Position numbers and translations under genes: made by a program
Notes under the pieces: generated by a model
Told to the model about the DNA's origin: nothing
Databases searched by the model: none
The model's input: only the letters and a program-made list of their open reading frames with translations
Shown: in pieces, positions 14,737-23,162 of the stretch
Numbering within the stretch: position 1 is the stretch's first letter
Layout of the letters: each line of letters begins with the position of its first letter
DNA from: Peptoniphilus sp.
Lineage (GTDB): Bacteria > Bacillota > Clostridia > Tissierellales > Peptoniphilaceae
Assembly (NCBI GenBank): GCA_029983555.1
Contig: JASBZH010000008.1
Span: 1 to 35,934 of the forward strand
Length of the DNA: 35,934 nt
Direction of reading: 5' to 3'

Positions 14737-16551
14737 ATCCTTTGAATCTCCTTCAACTTTATCTCTAAAATAAGAAGTATTTCCGTTGTAGATAAAGTGT
14801 CTTGAGATAATTGGCAATTTCTTTCTAAGTTCCGAATTATAACTAAAGAAATTGTCTGCCTTTGTAAAATCAAGCATATCTAACACAGTAGAAGCTAGAT
14901 AATTTGATGAAATTATTGAGCCTTGGTCGAGCTCTATATTTTCTTTGTTTAAATATTCTCTTCCTGCATCATTTGCCATTACAATAAATGGTGTAGAGTA
15001 ATATTCTATTTCTTTTTCCAAATTATCCCAGCTGAGATGTTTTTCAATCTTTTCGTATCCATTGGGATTTGAGCCAAATGTTGGCAAGTGATCGCCATAA
15101 AATACCATGATTATCGGTTCTTCTTTTTCCTTCATCATGTCGTAGACTCTTCCAATCATTTCGTCTATATCCCTTGTGCCCAAGAAATATGCCCCAAAGC
15201 TTGCTTTTGTTTGATCGTCAAGTTCATATTTACATTTAAATGGATAACTTTCTTTGTATTTATCGTAGTAATAAGGGCCATGATTTTGTATATCGACAGC
15301 ATAATCAAATATCGGCTTTTCACTAGTAGCAAGAGTTTTTTCAAATCTGTCGATAAATATGTCGCTAAACTGACTTTCAGATACATATTCGCCCTTTATG
15401 TCTGGATTTTCTATATCTTCTAAGAAATATTTTTCATTAAATCCAATCTTTGGATAAACTTCGTTTCTTCTATAAAACCATTCATACCCAGGATGGAATG
15501 CTCTAGTTTCATATCCAATGCTATCTAAAAATCTTGGGAGTGAACCTATATCTCTCTTGATTGAGTTAAAGGAAATTGATCCGTTGGCAGATACATCGGT
15601 AGTTAATGTTCCAGTCAAGACGTCAAACTCTGTATCGCCTGTTCCTCCTCCAAAAGACGGAGTTACAATTCTTCCGCTTAAAACGGATTCTGCTTGCATT
15701 CTCTTAAAATTTTTATTGGGATCGTGCTCATTGTCAAATGTGAATGCAGGATTTTGAGAAATATCTGTAAAAGCCTCGCCCATTATCCAAATAATATTCG
15801 GCTTTTTATTGTATTGAAGTACAGATAGTTCTTCAGATCTATTGGCTTTATCAATTTTTTTGATTTCATTTTTATTATATCCTTCAGGTGCTCTTACAAT
15901 TGAATCTTTAATGTTGTGTAAAAATGTGTAATTAAATCCTTTAGAGTTAAAGTGATCCAGTAAATTGTATGGATTTCCCTCAAGAGGTAGTTCAAAATAT
16001 AATTTGTCACTTGAATACACTGTCGAATACATAGCCGCAAAAAGAAATATAGCTGAAAATAATACAGTTAGTCGCGGCTTAATCTTAATTTTTTCCTTAT
16101 TAATAGATCTAGTAAAGAAAAATGCTATTAATAAAAATACGACTAAAACTATTATAGAAAACAAATCTGGAAAGAAAGACTGCTTTACCATATCTGCAGC
16201 TTCAAAAGCCAATTTAAAATCACTAAGCACAAATGGGGCGTCTCTATAAATTACCTTTGTCCTGTGAACTACAAATACTATTGTGTAAATTACAGAATTT
16301 AAGAATAGAGCTCTATTTAGTCTTCCAAAAATTCCTTGAAGTAAAAGCCCCATTAGAAGTACTGAAGCCATATTTAAAAATATCAATATAGGATTTTCTA
16401 AAACTTTATTTAAACTTAAATTGTCTCCTGGAGATAAAATAAACATCACGATTGTAATAAGTAATGCAAATAAAACTTGCCAGAGTAAATCTGAAAGTTT
16501 AAAGCTCCTCTTTTCGACAATTTCATTGTTTTTATTAAAAAACTTTTTCAA
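14689..16551 (-). CDS. LtaS-like sulfatase-fold phosphoglycerol transferase
   Basis: Membrane protein of 620 residues with five predicted N-terminal helices (roughly 23-40, 54-74, 83-97, 130-147, 162-178) and a large extracellular alkaline-phosphatase/sulfatase domain. Metal and nucleophile residues follow lipoteichoic acid synthase: Glu259 in IIWIMGEAF, Thr304 in GGTGDTEFD, and the late FYGDHLP motif. Known members polymerise glycerol phosphate from phosphatidylglycerol or prime that reaction. The start is TTG, preceded by AGGTGG and by a TTTACT-16-TATAAT promoter. Its 3' end has been duplicated at 13351-13424. Whether it makes true LTA or decorates another glycan is not decided by sequence. 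Confidence 0.9.
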   Translation of the reverse strand: MKKFFNKNNEIVEKRSFKLSDLLWQVLFALLITIVMFILSPGDNLSLNKVLENPILIFLNMASVLLMGLLLQGIFGRLNRALFLNSVIYTIVFVVHRTKVIYRDAPFVLSDFKLAFEAADMVKQSFFPDLFSIIVLVVFLLIAFFFTRSINKEKIKIKPRLTVLFSAIFLFAAMYSTVYSSDKLYFELPLEGNPYNLLDHFNSKGFNYTFLHNIKDSIVRAPEGYNKNEIKKIDKANRSEELSVLQYNKKPNIIWIMGEAFTDISQNPAFTFDNEHDPNKNFKRMQAESVLSGRIVTPSFGGGTGDTEFDVLTGTLTTDVSANGSISFNSIKRDIGSLPRFLDSIGYETRAFHPGYEWFYRRNEVYPKIGFNEKYFLEDIENPDIKGEYVSESQFSDIFIDRFEKTLATSEKPIFDYAVDIQNHGPYYYDKYKESYPFKCKYELDDQTKASFGAYFLGTRDIDEMIGRVYDMMKEKEEPIIMVFYGDHLPTFGSNPNGYEKIEKHLSWDNLEKEIEYYSTPFIVMANDAGREYLNKENIELDQGSIISSNYLASTVLDMLDFTKADNFFSYNSELRKKLPIISRHFIYNGNTSYFRDKVEGDSKDIYTHYRKYEYYRIND

Positions 16552-16577
16552 TATACCACCTAATTTCTTTGAATATT

Positions 16578-16605
16578 ATTATATAATATTTATATGAAAA
16601 GTAAA
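16578..16605 (-). promoter_or_regulatory. Promoter of the ltaS-like gene
   Basis: Minus strand: TTTACT (16600-16605), 16-base spacer, TATAAT (16578-16583), about 27 bases before the TTG start. The -10 is perfect and the -35 moderate. Confidence 0.65.
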
Positions 16606-16664
16606 ACTTTTGTAATAAATATAGTCGCATTATTAATAATAATTTACACTTTTAAAATTATTCA

Positions 16665-16778
16665 CAAAAAAAGAGACCATCACGCACATGGTCTCTTTTT
16701 TCTTGAATGTTGATTGGTATAATTTTATTATTAATCTTAGGAGCTAAGGCTTTCGCCTTATATGGTCTACGTTAGTAA
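16665..16778 (-). ncRNA. Possible small structured RNA between htrA and ltaS
   Basis: Minus strand: TTGATA (16807-16812) and CATAAT (16785-16790), 16 bases apart, form a fair promoter, with a start expected near 16778. The transcript would then fold as GTTTAC-TAAC-GTAGAC (16765-16780; the first base or two may precede the start), TAAGGC-GAAA-GCCTTA (16745-16760) and a strong terminator, AGAGACCAT-N7-ATGGTCTCT with Ts (16672-16696 plus tail). There is no open frame. The terminator's 5' arm is partly repeated upstream (AGACCAT near 16763-16769), so two segments could compete for the 3' arm. It could be a free small RNA or a leader. I match it to no known family. Confidence 0.4.
16667..16702. 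terminator. Strong hairpin terminator, T-rich on both sides
   Basis: A perfect 9-bp stem, AGAGACCAT (16672-16680) with ATGGTCTCT (16688-16696), has a run of As on its left and Ts on its right, so it can terminate on either strand. It lies between the possible RNA and the ltaS promoter. Confidence 0.85.
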
Positions 16779-16904
16779 ACATTTATTATGTGTTAATGAT
16801 AACTTGTATCAATAACTTATCTATATATTACTATACTTTTTATTAAATGTAAAGCCTTTTTGATAAAAATTATCAAAAAATTTTAGAAATTTTAAAATTT
16901 TCTT

Positions 16905-16935
16905 CAAAAAAAATAGAGGAGCATCTCTGCTCCTT
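16905..16935 (-). terminator. Terminator of htrA
   Basis: Minus strand: GGAGCA-GAGA-TGCTCC (16918-16933) followed by a T-rich tail, 20 bases past the htrA stop codon. Confidence 0.85.
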
Positions 16936-16951
16936 TATTTTAAATCTAAAA

Positions 16952-18256
16952 TTAATTTCCGAATCTTCTCATGAAATCTTCCATAAATTGACGTTCGGCA
17001 TCACTTTGTGCGCCTTGACCTCCGCCCTGCATTTGATCTCGTCTTTGCATTTCTTGTTGTCTTAAATCTTCTCTTGCGTTTTTATCCTTTTCTACAGAAT
17101 ATTCTGTAAAAGTAAGTTCAGAACTTTGTTCTTTTCCATTTCTGATAAATTTAATGCTAACTTTATCTCCAACTTGATATTTGTACAAAATAGATTTTAA
17201 GGAATTGTTGTCTTTAACTTCGTCTTTGCCAATTTTTGTGATAATATCTCCCGGTTGAAGTCCTGATGCAACTGCAGGAGATCCGTCGTATATCTTGTAA
17301 ACAAAAATACCTGACTCTTGATTTATGTTTTCGTTAAATAGTTGTCTTGCTGCATTTACATCCATTGACAAAATACCTAAAGACAATTCTTTATAACTTC
17401 CTGTTTCAATAACTTGTTTAACTATAGGTTTAATAAAATTAATTGGAATTGAAAAACCAAGTCCTTCAGCAGATTGAACTTTAATTGTATTAATTCCAAT
17501 CACTTCTCCATTTGAATTTAAAAGTGGTCCGCCAGAGTTACCTCCGTTAATTGAGGCATCAGTTTGAATAAGTCCAGTCATATATCCTCCGCCACTTACT
17601 GCTCCGACATATCTATCTAAACCTGAAATTATACCTTGAGTAACTGTTTGGGAAAATTGTAGTGAAATTGGATTTCCAATTGCAACGGCAGGTTCTCCAA
17701 TTTCTAGTTTATCAGAATCTCCAAGACTTGCTGCTTTTAATTTATCTTTAGTATCAATCTTTACTATCGCAAGGTCAATCATCTCATCTGCCCAAATTGT
17801 CTTACCATCTAAGTCTTTTTCATTGTTTAATCTTACTGTAACTTTATCGACTATTTGATTGTTAAGTTTAACTACGTGAGCATTAGTTAAAATGTATCCC
17901 TTAGAATCTACAATTACACCGCTGCCGACACCTTGAACTTCAACAGGTCCAAAGAAAGATTGTTGAACTCCTTTAGTTGTAATTCCAACAACTGATGACA
18001 TTGACTTCTTGGCAACAGCACTTGCCACTGTCATATCATCTCCAGCAGAAATTGTGATATTGTTGGATGGTTCATTATTATTGCCGTTTCTCATATTCAT
18101 AGTAGTAAGTAGTGAACCAATAACTCCACCTATTAAAGAAAAAACAATCGCCATTACTATAAAAATGGCACCCTTTCCTCTATGCTTTTTAGGTGGTTTT
18201 TGCGAGTTTGTAGAATAAATATCAGAATTTTCTGTATTATTAAAATCGTCTCTCAT
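16952..18256 (-). CDS. htrA: HtrA/DegP-like serine protease, membrane-anchored
   Basis: Envelope quality-control protease of 434 residues. A short Ser/Asn/Lys-rich cytoplasmic N-terminus precedes one membrane helix (about 30-52), then a trypsin-like domain with triad His127 (LTNAHVV), Asp161 (MIDLAIVKID) and Ser241 (GGNSGGPL), then a single PDZ domain (about 295-385) with SPAVASGLQPGDIITKIG. The tail is rich in Gln, Gly and Arg, which is less usual. AAGGGGG lies eight bases before the ATG. It is monocistronic, with a consensus promoter and its own terminator; a 13-bp palindrome covers the -10 region. Confidence 0.96.
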   Translation of the reverse strand: MRDDFNNTENSDIYSTNSQKPPKKHRGKGAIFIVMAIVFSLIGGVIGSLLTTMNMRNGNNNEPSNNITISAGDDMTVASAVAKKSMSSVVGITTKGVQQSFFGPVEVQGVGSGVIVDSKGYILTNAHVVKLNNQIVDKVTVRLNNEKDLDGKTIWADEMIDLAIVKIDTKDKLKAASLGDSDKLEIGEPAVAIGNPISLQFSQTVTQGIISGLDRYVGAVSGGGYMTGLIQTDASINGGNSGGPLLNSNGEVIGINTIKVQSAEGLGFSIPINFIKPIVKQVIETGSYKELSLGILSMDVNAARQLFNENINQESGIFVYKIYDGSPAVASGLQPGDIITKIGKDEVKDNNSLKSILYKYQVGDKVSIKFIRNGKEQSSELTFTEYSVEKDKNAREDLRQQEMQRRDQMQGGGQGAQSDAERQFMEDFMRRFGN

Positions 18257-18338
18257 GTGTATTCCCCCTTGATATATTAAATTTTAAAATTATAATGTGA
18301 AAAATATATGAATTGTTTATCAAAAATTTTTGAACATT

Positions 18339-18372
18339 CCTATATTATAGGTACCACAGCTATCTCGTTCAA
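18339..18372 (-). promoter_or_regulatory. htrA promoter with palindrome over the -10
   Basis: Minus strand: TTGAAC (18367-18372), 17-base spacer, perfect TATAAT (18344-18349). The 13-bp palindrome CCTATAATATAGG (18339-18351) covers the -10 and could be an operator, though part of it is inherent to the -10 sequence. Confidence 0.75.
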
Positions 18373-18551
18373 AACACTATTTGATTTATATTCTTTAAAT
18401 TTGATTGATAATGTATTTAGAGTATTTTAAATTTAATACTTTGGTTAATTTTAACTAATCATAATACCAAAAAAAAAATTTTTATAATATTTGAAAATTT
18501 TTTCTAAAGATTTAAGTGCATATTTATAAGTTAAATAAAATTTATATAAAA

Positions 18552-18587
18552 AAAGATTTTGGCCAAAAACTTAGCCAAAATCTTTTT
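18552..18587 (-). terminator. Terminator of the pxp operon
   Basis: A 12-bp perfect stem, AAAGATTTTGGC (18552-18563) with GCCAAAATCTTT (18574-18585), flanked by As and Ts. It lies about 20 bases beyond the stop of the last gene and would work on both strands. Confidence 0.88.
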
Positions 18588-18607
18588 TAATAATTATCTT
18601 AATTTAA

Positions 18608-19405
18608 TTAAAATACTGAAACGTATGCGTCTTTTTTATCCAAGATAAGCATATGTCCTGGAGCGTGAGTTATCATAATTTCAGGTTTAGATGCCATTGC
18701 TACTGCTTGAGGTGTTACTCCACAAGCCCAAAATACTGGCACTTCTCCTTCTTTTATTTCACTTCTTTCTCCAAAGTCAGGTTTGTCAATATCTTTGATT
18801 CCTATAACGGATGGATCTCCAATGTGAATTGGCGCACCATGTGTTGCAGGAAATCTTGCAGTTACTGTAGTTGCTCTTACTATATCTTTGTAAGGAATTG
18901 GTCTCATAGAAACTACTGTGTTTCCGTGAAACATTCCAGCACTTTGGCATTCAATATTTGTAATATACATTGGAACATTGTGTTCATCTTCAATGTGTCT
19001 TACAGGTATATCTGCTTCGAGCATTGCCTTTTCAAATGAGAATGAGCATCCAATTACAAATGTTACGAAGTCATCTTGCCAAACATCTTTTAAATCTGTA
19101 ACTTCTTTTTCATATTCGCCATTTTTGTAAATTCTATACTTAGGAACATCAGTCTTAATATCTGCTCCATCTGCCATTATTTTTGTAATAGATGAACCCT
19201 CATCTAGTACTTCAAGTATTGGACATGGTTTAGGATTTCTTTGTGCGAATAGTAAAAAGTCATAGGCATATTTTTTAGGAAGTATTGCAAGATTTGCTTG
19301 AAGATAACCTTCGCTCATTCCAGAAGTTGGCATATTTACCTCGCCACTTCTTATTAGTTCTCTGACCTCTTTAGGACTTTTTTTAGCTAATTCACTTAAT
19401 TTCAT
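18608..19405 (-). CDS. YcsI-like putative hydro-lyase (DUF1445, D-glutamate cyclase-related)
   Basis: Cytoplasmic protein of 265 residues of the YcsI/DUF1445 family. Typical segments are SGMSEGYLQANLAILP, FAQRNPKPCPILEV, GCSFSFEKAML, FHGNTVVSMRPI, ATRFPATHGAP-like TARFPATHGAPIHIGDPS, VFWACGVTPQ and the closing ITHAPGHMLILD. The same domain occurs in mitochondrial D-glutamate cyclase, which links D-glutamate and 5-oxo-D-proline. Placement beside the 5-oxoprolinase genes is as in Bacillus subtilis, where ycsF, ycsG, ycsI, kipI and kipA cluster. Its start overlaps the pxpC stop (ATGA). The activity in bacteria is not established, so the cyclase link is inference. Confidence 0.88.
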   Translation of the reverse strand: MKLSELAKKSPKEVRELIRSGEVNMPTSGMSEGYLQANLAILPKKYAYDFLLFAQRNPKPCPILEVLDEGSSITKIMADGADIKTDVPKYRIYKNGEYEKEVTDLKDVWQDDFVTFVIGCSFSFEKAMLEADIPVRHIEDEHNVPMYITNIECQSAGMFHGNTVVSMRPIPYKDIVRATTVTARFPATHGAPIHIGDPSVIGIKDIDKPDFGERSEIKEGEVPVFWACGVTPQAVAMASKPEIMITHAPGHMLILDKKDAYVSVF

Positions 19406-20349
19406 ACTAAAGACTCCTCACTAATTTTATCAAACTGTGCATTGTAATCTCTTGCAATTTTATTTGCTTCTTCAACACTTACTTCATCAAAAATTAATCT
19501 GTCTAAGAAATTCATGTGTGCTAATTTGTGTAAATCTGCACTAATTACAGTTCCTATCTTAGTATATCCACCAGTTGTTTGTCTGTCTGCACATAGAATT
19601 ATAGGCTGACCATTTGCAGGAACTTGAATTGAACCAAAAGCTGTACCATCAGAAATAATATCTGCAGTTTCTTTGTGTTCTATCTTTTCACCCTTTAGTC
19701 TAATTCCCATTCTGTCAAGCTCTTTTGTAACTTGATATCCACCAGATCTAAATAGATCGTGAACTCCCTTTTCTGTAAAGTAATCGTCTTGAGGTCCAAG
19801 AACAACTCTTAGTACATTAAAGTGAGAGAACTTTGGCAAATATTTTGCAGGAATTTTTCTAGCCTTAGGTTTATTCTTAGGTCTAATTATATTAAATTCA
19901 TCTTTAGGCTTTAGAGCTCTTCCTTCGTATCCACCCATTTTTGTCTTTATGTGAGTAGATTTAGACCCATTTACTACTGGAACGTCAATTGAACCTGAAA
20001 AAGCGATATAACCGCGAAGACCATTTTTAACTTTTCCAAATTGTAAAGTGTCTCCAGCTTTTACTTCAATAGATTCAAACATTGGAGCTTCTTTTCCATT
20101 AATTTTTGGGCTCATGTCTGCGCCAGTAAGTGCAATTACCATCTCTTCATTAAATTTAAGAGTTGGTCCAAAATATATCATTTCAAGAACTGCTTCGTCG
20201 AGTTTGTTGCCAACAAGGATGTTTGCAAGTTTATAGTTGTAATCGTCCATTACTCCAGAAGTAGGAATGCCAAGCTCTTGATAGCCGTATCTTCCACCGT
20301 CTTGAATGGTAGTTAATATACCACCATTAATTACGTCAATACTACTCAT
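19402..20349 (-). CDS. pxpC: 5-oxoprolinase subunit C (KipA family)
   Basis: Subunit of the bacterial ATP-dependent 5-oxoprolinase that opens L-5-oxoproline to glutamate. It has 315 residues with the family N-terminus ILTTIQDGGRYGYQELGIPTSG, then ALTGADMSP and GLRGYIAFSG, and a C-terminal stretch with PILCADRQTTGGYTKIG-like residues (PIILCADRQTTGGYTKIGTV). The start codon lies 8 bases inside pxpB, and the stop overlaps the ycsI start, so the three are translationally linked. The B. subtilis homologue was first described as KipA, partner of the KinA inhibitor KipI. Confidence 0.94.
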   Translation of the reverse strand: MSSIDVINGGILTTIQDGGRYGYQELGIPTSGVMDDYNYKLANILVGNKLDEAVLEMIYFGPTLKFNEEMVIALTGADMSPKINGKEAPMFESIEVKAGDTLQFGKVKNGLRGYIAFSGSIDVPVVNGSKSTHIKTKMGGYEGRALKPKDEFNIIRPKNKPKARKIPAKYLPKFSHFNVLRVVLGPQDDYFTEKGVHDLFRSGGYQVTKELDRMGIRLKGEKIEHKETADIISDGTAFGSIQVPANGQPIILCADRQTTGGYTKIGTVISADLHKLAHMNFLDRLIFDEVSVEEANKIARDYNAQFDKISEESLV

Positions 20350-21088
20350 TTAGCTCACTCCTTTTAACCTTCTTGATATTAACTTTGTATTTCTTGTTGT
20401 CAACTTCTTCTTTTATCTTTTTGTATTCAGATTCATCTATAGGGACATATCTTATATAGTCTCCCGCTTGAATAAATACAGGTGGGTTTACTGTTTCATC
20501 GTATAATTTTAAAGGTGTTCTACCAATTAATTGCCATCCTCCAGGTGATTCTAATGGATACATTCCTGTTTGATTAGAGGCAATTCCTACAGAACCTGGT
20601 TCGATTTTTAGTCTTGGAGTCTTAAGTCTTGGAGTAGCTATTCTTTCGTCTAGTCCTCCTAGATAAGTAAATCCTGGTATGAATCCCATCATATAAACTA
20701 AATAATCTGTGCCTGAGTGAATTTTGATAACTTCTTCTTTACTCATGCCGGCATGTTTTGCAACGAAGTCAATGTCTGGACCATATTCTCCGCCATAAAC
20801 TGTTGGAATTTCTACAAGTCTTACATATTCGCTGACATTTCCAGCATCACCTGTTTTAAGGTTATTTAATATATCAACCAATTCGTCAAAAGTAAGTTTA
20901 ATTGGATCGTAATTGATTAAAATAGATCTATAAGTAGGTAAGATATCTACTATTCCATCTACATTTTCTTTTTTTAAATTTTCTACTACATTTGCGATAC
21001 TTGCGTTAATTTCTTTTTCAATTGTATCTCCAAACTCCATTACTAGAGCGGTATCGCCTGCTGGTAGAAATTTTATTTCTTTATACAT
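20342..21088 (-). CDS. pxpB: 5-oxoprolinase subunit B (KipI family)
   Basis: Subunit B of the 5-oxoprolinase, 248 residues, normal length. The family landmarks are FLPAGDTALVMEFGD at the N-terminus, MMGFIPGFTYLGGLDERIATPRL, EPGSVGIASNQTGMYPLESPGGW and LIGRTPLKLYD. AGGAG is found before the ATG, and 19 bases separate it from the ycsG-type transporter gene upstream. It overlaps pxpC by 8 bases; with PxpC it forms the part that couples ATP use to ring opening by PxpA. Confidence 0.94.
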   Translation of the reverse strand: MYKEIKFLPAGDTALVMEFGDTIEKEINASIANVVENLKKENVDGIVDILPTYRSILINYDPIKLTFDELVDILNNLKTGDAGNVSEYVRLVEIPTVYGGEYGPDIDFVAKHAGMSKEEVIKIHSGTDYLVYMMGFIPGFTYLGGLDERIATPRLKTPRLKIEPGSVGIASNQTGMYPLESPGGWQLIGRTPLKLYDETVNPPVFIQAGDYIRYVPIDESEYKKIKEEVDNKKYKVNIKKVKRSELNE

Positions 21089-21107
21089 TTAACTCTCCTT
21101 ATTCTTT

Positions 21108-22304
21108 TTATAGTCCAAGGTTTCCTAATAAAGTCTTAATTCCCATGAAAGCTGTGATAGCAACTACTATCCAACCAAGTGTCAAAAGTACATTGGAGTG
21201 TTTGTAATCTCCAACAATGCTCTTCTTCTTAGCTGCTACAAGTATTACTGCTAAAGTTATAGGAAGGATAAATCCGTTAAGTGTACCTACAACAACAAGT
21301 AATGTTTGTGGTTGTCCAATAAAGATAAAGATTATTGTTGAAATAACGATAAATAATATTGTTACTAAATTTTCTCTTTCAGCTACTGGTTTAAATAATG
21401 TCTTTAAGAAAGATACTGAAGTATAAGCTGCACCTACAACTGATGTAAAAGCTGCTGCTGCAAAAACTATACCAAATATTTTATATCCAACTACGCCTGA
21501 AGCTGCTCTAAATGAAGAAGCTGCGATGTTATCAGGATCAATTGCTGCGTTAGGCATTTTTGTTACACCAAGAATAGCAAGGAATAAAAGTATTCTTACG
21601 ATTAAAGCTACTACTATACCTAATATTGCTGATCTATTTACATCTGGAAGTGATTCTTCACCAGTTATACCAGCATCAATAAGTCTGTGTCCGCCAGAAA
21701 ATACAATATATCCACCAACAGTACCACCGATTAAAGTAAGTGTTGCTGGGATAATTGAGTTATATCCACCCTTTGGTACTACAGCAGAAGATAGTGCTTC
21801 ACCAACTGGAGGTTTTGTCTTGATAGCTACAAAAGCTATTAGAATGATCATTGCTGCACCTAAAACTTGTGTAAGTTTATCCATTGCTGAACTTGCAGAT
21901 TTAGATGAAAAAATAATAATTCCTACTAGACCGCCAATTGCTGCGCCAATTCTAATGTCAACGCCAAATACTACATTAAGACCTTGGCCTGCTCCTCCGA
22001 CGTTACCAATATTAAATGCAAGTCCGCCAAGTGCTACTAAAATTGCTATTACATATCCAAGACCTGGCAACACTTTGTTGGCAATGTCTTGTCCTCTCAT
22101 TTTTGAAACAGCTATAACTCTCCAAACATTAAGTTGTGCTACATATGACATAATGATTGAAAATAGAATTACTGCTGCAAAGTCTGCACCTAAACTTGTT
22201 GTAAAGGTAGCAGTTTGAGTCATAAATCCAGGTCCAATTGCTGATGTAGCCATCAAGAAAGCCGCACCCAAAAGCACCGACCAGTTAGTTTTTTTCTCAG
22301 TCAT
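21108..22304 (-). CDS. NRAMP-related transporter of the YcsG type
   Basis: Polytopic membrane protein, 398 residues, eleven or so helices, with the NRAMP/LeuT-like fold pattern (IGPGF in helix 1 and a broken helix 6). The metal-coordinating motifs of true NRAMP importers are missing: DPGN of helix 1 is IGPGF (residues 23-27), and the MPH region of helix 6 reads VFSGGH (201-206). Manganese or iron transport is therefore doubtful. Its position between pxpA and pxpB, as for ycsG of B. subtilis, points to uptake of 5-oxoproline or a related amino-acid derivative. That substrate is inference. Confidence 0.87.
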   Translation of the reverse strand: MTEKKTNWSVLLGAAFLMATSAIGPGFMTQTATFTTSLGADFAAVILFSIIMSYVAQLNVWRVIAVSKMRGQDIANKVLPGLGYVIAILVALGGLAFNIGNVGGAGQGLNVVFGVDIRIGAAIGGLVGIIIFSSKSASSAMDKLTQVLGAAMIILIAFVAIKTKPPVGEALSSAVVPKGGYNSIIPATLTLIGGTVGGYIVFSGGHRLIDAGITGEESLPDVNRSAILGIVVALIVRILLFLAILGVTKMPNAAIDPDNIAASSFRAASGVVGYKIFGIVFAAAAFTSVVGAAYTSVSFLKTLFKPVAERENLVTILFIVISTIIFIFIGQPQTLLVVVGTLNGFILPITLAVILVAAKKKSIVGDYKHSNVLLTLGWIVVAITAFMGIKTLLGNLGL

Positions 22305-22317
22305 TTCTTTCCTCCTA

Positions 22318-23091
22318 TTATTTTAAGAAATCAATTAAAGGTTTAACCACGATTCCTTCATCTTCCAAACCTTTTCTTATATTTTTAACGAACTCTAAAG
22401 CTTCAGGATTGTCGCCGTGAACACAAATTGAATCTGCTACGATATCGATTTCTTTTCCATCTGCTGTCACTACTTTGTTTTCTTTAATCATCTTTATTAC
22501 TCTAGGTATTGCTTCCTTAGGATCTTTAACAAAAGCACCTGGTAAAGATCTATTTACTAGAGAACCGTCTTCGTTATATCCTCTGTCTGCAAAGACTTCT
22601 TGAGAAATTCTAAGTCCTCTTCTCTTTCCTTCTTTAGCTATGTAGGAGCCACTTAAAACCATTAAGATTAAATCTTTGTCAAAGTCTTCTACAGCATCTA
22701 AGATTGCGTTTGCAAGAGTTTCGTCATTGCATGCAGTGTTGTAGAATGCGCCGTGAAGTTTCATATGTTGTAGTTTAGTTCCGTGAGCTTTTGCAAATGC
22801 AGAAAGTGCTCCAACTTGATATAACATATATGCTCTTGCTTCTTCAGGCTTAACTGCAATTTTTCTTCTTCCGAATCCCATAAGATCTGGATATCCTGGG
22901 TGAGCTCCGATTTGTACACCATTTTCAACGGCTGCTTTTACAGTCTTGTCCATGATTAAAGGGTCACCTGCGTGATAACCACATGCACAGTTAATACTTG
23001 TGACATATTTTACAATCTCTTCGTCCATGCCCATCTTATATGCACCAAAAGATTCTCCAATATCACTGTTTAAGTCAACATAATAAGTCAT
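22318..23091 (-). CDS. pxpA: 5-oxoprolinase subunit A (LamB/YcsF family)
   Basis: Catalytic subunit of the 5-oxoprolinase, 257 residues from the chosen start. The family signature is clear: VDLNSDIGESFGAYKMG, SINCACGYHAGDP, GAHPGYPDLMGFGRR, HMKLHGAFYN, EVFADRGYNEDG and DSICVHGDNPEAL. The open frame runs back to 23145, but the ATG at 23091 has AAGGAGG eight bases ahead and gives the standard N-terminus. First gene of the operon pxpA-ycsG-pxpB-pxpC-ycsI, with a good promoter and a long dyad in its leader. Confidence 0.95.
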   Translation of the reverse strand: MTYYVDLNSDIGESFGAYKMGMDEEIVKYVTSINCACGYHAGDPLIMDKTVKAAVENGVQIGAHPGYPDLMGFGRRKIAVKPEEARAYMLYQVGALSAFAKAHGTKLQHMKLHGAFYNTACNDETLANAILDAVEDFDKDLILMVLSGSYIAKEGKRRGLRISQEVFADRGYNEDGSLVNRSLPGAFVKDPKEAIPRVIKMIKENKVVTADGKEIDIVADSICVHGDNPEALEFVKNIRKGLEDEGIVVKPLIDFLK

Positions 23092-23126
23092 TTTATCTTC
23101 CTCCTTGTAGAAATAATATAAAAAAT

Positions 23127-23162
23127 AGTGCTGTAGTACGAACAAAATTGTGCTACAACACT
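23127..23162. promoter_or_regulatory. Long dyad in the pxpA leader, candidate operator or attenuator
   Basis: AGTGCTGTAGTAC (23127-23139) and GTGCTACAACACT (23150-23162) are imperfect inverted copies, 11 of 13 matching, with a 10-base spacer. The dyad begins immediately after the -10 and covers the expected transcription start. On the minus strand it is followed by ATTTTTTA, so a weak terminator is an alternative reading. Confidence 0.65.

Larger units (their letters stand above)
18257..18607. other. Intergenic region with the htrA promoter and the pxp operon terminator
   Basis: No gene. Features are the htrA promoter with its palindrome (18339-18372) and the terminator at 18552-18587. The AT-rich stretch between (about 18375-18550) shows nothing I can name. 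Confidence 0.7.

Noticed and set aside
21526..22218. 230-codon plus-strand frame
   Set aside because: Antisense to the NRAMP-like gene; its Pro/Ala/Thr-rich sequence is a shadow of membrane-protein codons.
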